From Histidinibacterium lentulum (lineage in GTDB: Bacteria > Pseudomonadota > Alphaproteobacteria > Rhodobacterales > Rhodobacteraceae): a stretch of 64,000 bases of DNA. The stretch spans positions 186,001 to 250,000 of the forward strand of contig NZ_ML119082.1 of NCBI RefSeq assembly GCF_003789055.1. Reading direction: 5' to 3'. Shown one piece after another: positions 60,232 to 64,000 of this stretch. The notes beneath the pieces are model-generated. The model saw nothing but the letters and a program-made list of their open reading frames with translations. It ran no database searches and was not told the origin of the DNA. How positions within the stretch are numbered: the first letter of the stretch is position 1; each line of letters begins with the position of its first letter. The translations under genes and the position numbers were made by a program.

Positions 60232-61095
60232 ATGGGCAGGATCGGGGTCATCGGCGGATCGGGGGTCTACGACATCGACGGGCTCGAGGAGGCGGCCTGG
60301 CACCCCGTGGACACACCGTGGGGGGCACCCTCGGACGAGGTCCTGACCGGGCGCTTCGGCGAGACGGAGCTCGCCTTCCTGCCCCGCCACGGGCGCGGGC
60401 ACGTCCATTCCCCCACCGAGGTGCCCTATCGCGCGAATATCGACGCGCTGAAGCGGCTCGGCTGCACGGAGGTCGTCTCCGTCTCGGCCTGCGGATCATT
60501 CCGCGAGGAGATGGCGCCGGGCCATTTCGTGATCGTCTCGGATTTCATCGACCGCACCTTCGCGCGGGCCAAATCCTTCTTCGGAACGGGCTGCGTCGCC
60601 CATGTCTCGGTCGCGCATCCCGTCTGCGCGCGCCTCGGCGACCGGCTGGAGGCGGCGGCGCGGGAGGCCGGCGTGACCTGCCACCGTGGCGGGACGTACC
60701 TCGCCATGGAGGGGCCGCAGTTCTCCTCGGTGGCCGAAAGCCGGATGTACCGCGACCACTGGGGCGCCGACGTGATCGGCATGACGAACATGCCCGAGGC
60801 GAAACTCGCCCGCGAGGCGGAGCTCTGCTACGCCTCCGTCGCCATGGTCACCGATTACGACAGCTGGCACCCGGACCACGACACTGTGCAGATCAGCGAC
60901 ATCATCGCCACGCTGAAGGCCAATTCGCAGAACGCCCGCGCGCTGATCGGGCGGCTCGCAGCCTCTGGAGCGGCGTCCGGTCCCTGCCCCCACGGCTGCG
61001 ACCGGGCGCTCGACCACGCCATCCTCACCGCGCCCGACCGGCGGGACCCGGCCGTTCTGGCCAGGCTCGACGCGGTGGCGGGGAGGGTCCTGTAG
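60232..61095 (+). CDS. mtnP: S-methyl-5'-thioadenosine phosphorylase
   Basis: A 287-residue nucleoside phosphorylase of methionine salvage: MTA plus phosphate to adenine plus methylthioribose-1-phosphate. IGVIGGSGVYDIDGLEE, LPRHGRGHVHSPTEVPYRAN, AMEGPQFSSVAESRMYR and MVTDYDSWH are MTAP motifs. Adenine produced here is recycled by Apt, encoded 0.8 kb downstream. The stop codon TAG is part of the GTAG of a REP-like element. Confidence 0.93.
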   Translation: MGRIGVIGGSGVYDIDGLEEAAWHPVDTPWGAPSDEVLTGRFGETELAFLPRHGRGHVHSPTEVPYRANIDALKRLGCTEVVSVSACGSFREEMAPGHFVIVSDFIDRTFARAKSFFGTGCVAHVSVAHPVCARLGDRLEAAAREAGVTCHRGGTYLAMEGPQFSSVAESRMYRDHWGADVIGMTNMPEAKLAREAELCYASVAMVTDYDSWHPDHDTVQISDIIATLKANSQNARALIGRLAASGAASGPCPHGCDRALDHAILTAPDRRDPAVLARLDAVAGRVL

Positions 61096-61330
61096 GCCGG
61101 GCCGTAGGCCGGGCTTGAAGCCCGGCAGATCCCGTGACCCCAATCAATCGTCCCCGGTGCCGGTCCATAAGCCCGGCCTTCACCCGCGTCACCGCCCCCC
61201 CTCCGTAGGGCGGGCGTATGACCCGGCTGACCCGGCAAACCCCATCCATCGTTCTCGGGGCCGGACACAAGCCCGGCCGATACCCGCGTCAACGAACCGC
61301 CGCCGCAGGCCCGGCACATCCCGCGGAAGG
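61092..61330. repeat. Cluster of REP-like palindromes downstream of mtnP
   Basis: A half element GTAGGCCGGGC (61092-61102) is followed by a full GTAG + GCCGGGCTT G AAGCCCGGC palindrome (61104-61126, 9-bp arms). Degenerate copies follow: AAGCCCGGCC near 61169, GTAGGGCGGGC at 61205, AAGCCCGGCC near 61269. The gap contains no gene. Convergent-type palindromes between mtnP and the minus-strand RHH-like gene may also act in 3' end formation. Confidence 0.65.
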
Positions 61331-61337
61331 CCCCGCC

Positions 61338-61553
61338 TCACTCCTGTCCGTGCTCGGCGAGGAACGCCCGGATGAACCGGCGCACCTCGCGCGCGGCGGA
61401 GGTGTCGAGGTCCTTGCAGAGCGAAATGAAGGCGTCGCGCTCTTCCTTGTCGAGCCTCAGGATCAGCTGGCTGTCCTTCTTCGACTTCTTCCTGTCGTCC
61501 TTCTTGCCCACGCCATAGTCCCGCTGTCGCCCCGGTGCTCTTGCCTTTGGCAT
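61338..61553 (-). CDS. Small ribbon-helix-helix-like protein
   Basis: A 71-residue basic protein. After a Lys/Arg-rich arm (DRKKSKKDS, about residues 20-28), QLILRLDKEERDAFISLCKD with DTSAAREVRRFIRAFLAEH has the beta-strand/helix/helix pattern of ribbon-helix-helix regulators (as in antitoxins and Arc/MetJ-like repressors). A perfect palindrome lies at 61559-61570, just before the start. It could be an autoregulated repressor or solitary antitoxin; no toxin-like partner is evident on this strand. Confidence 0.6.
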   Translation of the reverse strand: MPKARAPGRQRDYGVGKKDDRKKSKKDSQLILRLDKEERDAFISLCKDLDTSAAREVRRFIRAFLAEHGQE

Positions 61554-61558
61554 AGCAA

Positions 61559-61570
61559 ATGTATATACAT
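61559..61570. promoter_or_regulatory. ATGTATATACAT palindrome at the RHH-like gene start
   Basis: A perfect 12-base palindrome with an AT core, six bases upstream of the RHH-like ATG and between it and the divergent small ORF. In a GC-rich genome this stands out. It is a likely operator for the RHH-like protein, overlapping its promoter. Confidence 0.6.
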
Positions 61571-61628
61571 GCACTATACCGATGATCGACGCAGGCTTAC
61601 CCCTCCGACAGAAGAAAGGGAACAGGAA

Positions 61629-61754
61629 ATGGGACTTCACACGGCACGGACGCTGTTCACCGAAGACCGGCTCGACTGGAACCGGCCCCACCTCCGCTGG
61701 CTTCCGGCACGGCTCTACCGCCTCGCCCGGGAGGCCGTGCGCCCCCGGCGCTGA
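61629..61754 (+). CDS. Possible 41-residue protein
   Basis: An ORF with AGGAA directly before its ATG (61629), divergent from the RHH-like gene across the palindrome. The product is basic and Trp/Arg-rich (DRLDWNRPHLRWLPARLYRL), without a known family. Being short, it could be chance; the ribosome-binding site and divergent position make it worth keeping. Confidence 0.35.
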   Translation: MGLHTARTLFTEDRLDWNRPHLRWLPARLYRLAREAVRPRR

Positions 61755-61881
61755 GGACGGTCGCTGACGGAACAGGCAGGGAGCACGGCCAGACGCCCCG
61801 CCCCTCCTGCCCGCCGCAGTCGGCGCTTGCATGGCCCGTCGCGGCGCGCAGAATGGCGCGCGACCCGACCGGAGACCGGCC

Positions 61882-62430
61882 ATGCCAGACACCCGAGCCG
61901 CCAAGGCGCTCAAGGATTACATCCGCACCATTCCGGACTTCCCGAAGCCGGGGATCCAGTTCCGCGACGTGACGACGCTCTTCGCGGACCCGCGGGGGCT
62001 CCGGCTCGCCGTGGACCTGATGCTGCATCCCTATGCCGGCACGCGCATCGACAAGGTGGCCGGGCTCGAGGCGCGCGGCTTCGTGCTCGGCGGGGCGGTG
62101 GCCCATCAGCTCGGCCGCGGCTTCGTGCCGATCCGCAAGGCGGGCAAGCTGCCCGGCGCGGTGCTGAGCGAACGCTACACGCTCGAATACGGCGAGGCGG
62201 TGGTCGAAGTGCACGACGACGCCCTCCAGCCCGGGGAACGCGTCCTTCTGGTGGATGACCTTCTGGCCACCGGCGGCACGGCCGAGGCGGGCGTGCGCCT
62301 GATCGAACGGCTCGGCGCCGAGGTTGCAAGCTGCGTCTTCGTCATCGACCTGCCGGCTCTCGGCGGCCGGGCGCGGCTGGAGGCCATGGGCCTCGACGTG
62401 GTGACCCTCTGCGAATTCGAGGGCGACTGA
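61882..62430 (+). CDS. apt: Adenine phosphoribosyltransferase
   Basis: A 182-residue purine salvage enzyme making AMP from adenine and [24 protein letters not shown] is the typical N-terminus, [14 protein letters not shown] the adenine loop, and [16 protein letters not shown] the PRPP-binding motif. GGAGA precedes the ATG at 61882. It works with MtnP nearby in recycling adenine. Its 3' end faces the convergent permease gene 10 bases on. Confidence 0.95.
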   Translation: MPDTRAAKALKDYIRTIPDFPKPGIQFRDVTTLFADPRGLRLAVDLMLHPYAGTRIDKVAGLEARGFVLGGAVAHQLGRGFVPIRKAGKLPGAVLSERYTLEYGEAVVEVHDDALQPGERVLLVDDLLATGGTAEAGVRLIERLGAEVASCVFVIDLPALGGRARLEAMGLDVVTLCEFEGD

Positions 62431-62440
62431 CCGCGCCGGC

Positions 62441-63523
62441 CTATCCGCCGGGCACGTCGCTGCCCAGCATCAGGTCCAGCGCCTTCAGGCGCGGCGCCTG
62501 CTCTGCAATGGTCTTGATCACCAGCAGGACCGGCACCGCGAGAAAGGCGCCGATCGCTCCCCAGAGCCAGACCCAGGTGATCACCGTCAGGAAGACGGCG
62601 ACGGTGTTGATCGCCAGCCTCCGGCCCACGAGCATCGGTGTCACGAAATTGCCCTCGATCGAGGTGAGCACGAGATAGACCGCCGGACACAGCAGCGCGT
62701 AGCCCACCGTGTCGAAGGTCACGAGCGCCACCACGCCCACCCCCGCGGCGCCGACCACCGCGCCGATGAAGGGCAGGAAGTTCAGCAGAAAGGCCGCGAG
62801 CCCCCAGACCGCGGGATCCGGCAGTCCCAGAAGCCACATGGCGAGCCCGATGGCGACGCCCAGACCCGCGTTGATGACGGTGATCGCGCCCAGGTACCGC
62901 GAGATCCGCCCTTCCACGTCATGGATCAGCGCCAGCGCGTCCGGCCCCCGGTCCACCGGCTTCGTCGCCGCCACGAGCCGCCGCGACATGACCTCGCCCG
63001 AGGCCAGAAGGAAGGTCGCCAGAACCAGCGCCACGGCAAAGGCGCTCCCCGCCCCCGCCAGCGAGGACAGCGCCCATCCCATGACGCCCGCCTCCTCCAG
63101 CACGACGCGCTGCGCGTCGTCGTCGCCTTCGGTCATCGACTCGATCTCCTGGGAGGCCGCCCGCGCCTCCTCGACCTGCGCCAGCACGTCCCGCAGCTTC
63201 CAGCGCAGTTCCGCGCTGATCACGGGCGCCCGCTGCACGAGGTCCGACACCGGCCCGCTCGCCGCATAGGCCCCCGCCACCGTGCCGCCCGCCACCACGA
63301 GGATCATCAGCGGCCCGCCCAGGGCATCGGGCACGCCGCGCCGCGCCAGCCACCGGGTCGCCGGCCGCAGCACCAGCGCCAGCAGCACTGCCAGAACGAC
63401 GGGCAGCAGCAGCGCCCGCGCCACATAGATCGTGGCGAGGCAGGCGAGGAAGAAGAACCCCGTCAGGATCTTGCGAATGGCCCCCAGGTCGGCGCCCGGG
63501 TCGGGAGACTGTGTCATGCGCAT
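62441..63523 (-). CDS. AI-2E family transporter
   Basis: A 360-residue membrane protein of the AI-2E (PerM/TqsA) family, about eight helices in the usual arrangement: ILTGFFFLACLATIYVARAL, then LLPVVLAVLLALVLRPATRW, a soluble segment (about 105-135), and C-terminal helices with LLNFLPFIGAVVGAAGVGVV and WLWGAIGAFLAVPVLLVIKT. The start is uncertain: ATGs at 63523 and 63517 lack clear ribosome-binding sites. Substrates are unproven in most members; some exchange cations or export signal molecules. Confidence 0.85.
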   Translation of the reverse strand: MRMTQSPDPGADLGAIRKILTGFFFLACLATIYVARALLLPVVLAVLLALVLRPATRWLARRGVPDALGGPLMILVVAGGTVAGAYAASGPVSDLVQRAPVISAELRWKLRDVLAQVEEARAASQEIESMTEGDDDAQRVVLEEAGVMGWALSSLAGAGSAFAVALVLATFLLASGEVMSRRLVAATKPVDRGPDALALIHDVEGRISRYLGAITVINAGLGVAIGLAMWLLGLPDPAVWGLAAFLLNFLPFIGAVVGAAGVGVVALVTFDTVGYALLCPAVYLVLTSIEGNFVTPMLVGRRLAINTVAVFLTVITWVWLWGAIGAFLAVPVLLVIKTIAEQAPRLKALDLMLGSDVPGG

Positions 63524-63635
63524 GAACAAGCACCGATCCGCGCCTTGGTTCCGCCCCCCGCCGCCGATTGCACCCCGCGCGCCCGCCGCGTAAGAGCGGA
63601 GAGACCGATTTCACCCCATGACCGGAGCGCGACCG

Positions 63636-64000
63636 ATGGCCAGCTACCAGTATGTCTACCACATGGACGGCGTCTCGAAGACCTATCCGGGCGGCAAGAA
63701 GACCTTCGAGAACATCCGCCTGTCGTTTCTGCCGGGCGTGAAGATCGGAGTCGTGGGCGTCAACGGCTCGGGCAAGTCGACGCTCATGCGCATCATGGCC
63801 GGCATCGACCAGGATTTCACCGGCGAGGCCTGGGCCGCGGCGGGCGCGCGCGTGGGCTACCTGCCCCAGGAGCCGCAGCTCGACGAGACGAAGACCGTCC
63901 GCGAGAACGTCATGGAAGGGGTCGCCGCCAAGCAGGCCAAGCTCGACCGCTACAACGAACTCGCCATGAACTACTCCGACGAGACCGCCGAGGAGATGGC
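63636..64000 (+). CDS. ettA: EttA, energy-dependent translational throttle ABC-F protein (5' part)
   Basis: The first 121 residues of an ABC-F ATPase that acts at the ribosomal E-site; it runs off the right edge, normal length being about 550. MASYQYVYHMDGVSKTYPGG is the typical EttA start, GVNGSGKST (41-49) the first Walker A, and VGYLPQEPQLDETKTVRENV the Q-loop region. The ATG at 63636 has GGAGCG upstream. Truncated by the window, not by mutation. Confidence 0.93.
   Translation, partial: MASYQYVYHMDGVSKTYPGGKKTFENIRLSFLPGVKIGVVGVNGSGKSTLMRIMAGIDQDFTGEAWAAAGARVGYLPQEPQLDETKTVRENVMEGVAAKQAKLDRYNELAMNYSDETAEEM

Overview
This is a GC-rich, densely packed chromosomal window. Product families and gene order point to an alphaproteobacterium, most likely of the Rhodobacteraceae/Rhodobacterales type; this is inferred from family resemblance, since no rRNA or tRNA gene is visible. 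Most of the window is nutrient acquisition: three complete ABC-transporter/catabolic clusters in a row, flanked by housekeeping genes on the right.

Layout. (1) 192-3985, minus strand: a Tat-exported flavin amine oxidase paired with an exported cytochrome c, and a metallo-beta-lactamase-fold protein fused to GXWXG/DUF4334-like domains. (2) 4350-20127: an erythritol-type polyol locus. The minus-strand catabolic operon runs eryA-eryB-eryC-ribH2-eryD-deoR-eryH-eryI, then a second FGGY kinase, a second GlpD/EryB-like dehydrogenase and a decayed dhaK. A divergent plus-strand transporter operon (DUF2291, eryE, eryF, eryG) ends in a clear terminator. Together they would import a tetritol, phosphorylate it, oxidise it with an FAD enzyme and isomerise it to D-erythrose-4-phosphate. 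(3) 20175-22487: a visibly AT-richer insert with a three-gene cassette (TIGR04255-like protein plus two unknowns) and a tiny amphipathic-peptide ORF; this is the most foreign-looking piece. (4) 22488-35491: an alpha-galactoside system resembling Sinorhizobium agp (AraC regulator, agpABC, a fused two-NBD agpD, two GH4 enzymes). A flavin-dependent halogenase homologue with its key motifs intact is wedged between the two GH4 genes, and a PQQ sugar dehydrogenase follows. (5) 35713-39065: cydD-cydC. (6) 39125-53037: an amino-sugar (GlcNAc/GalNAc) system with a ten-gene minus-strand operon, a divergent GntR regulator with ATACCA/TGGTAT operators, and a cytoplasmic GH20 hexosaminidase. (7) 53028-64000: AbrB-family membrane protein, valS, two tandem DUF1992 genes, ecsC-like, GNAT, flavin reductase-like, mtnP, a ribbon-helix-helix-like gene with a palindrome at its start, apt, AI-2E-family permease and the 5' part of ettA.

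Genes within operons are commonly coupled through ATGA stop/start overlaps. Strong intercistronic hairpins follow the binding-protein gene in two transport operons. GTAG-headed palindromes (REP/REPIN-like) lie in several intergenic gaps. No CRISPR array, IS element or phage gene was recognised.
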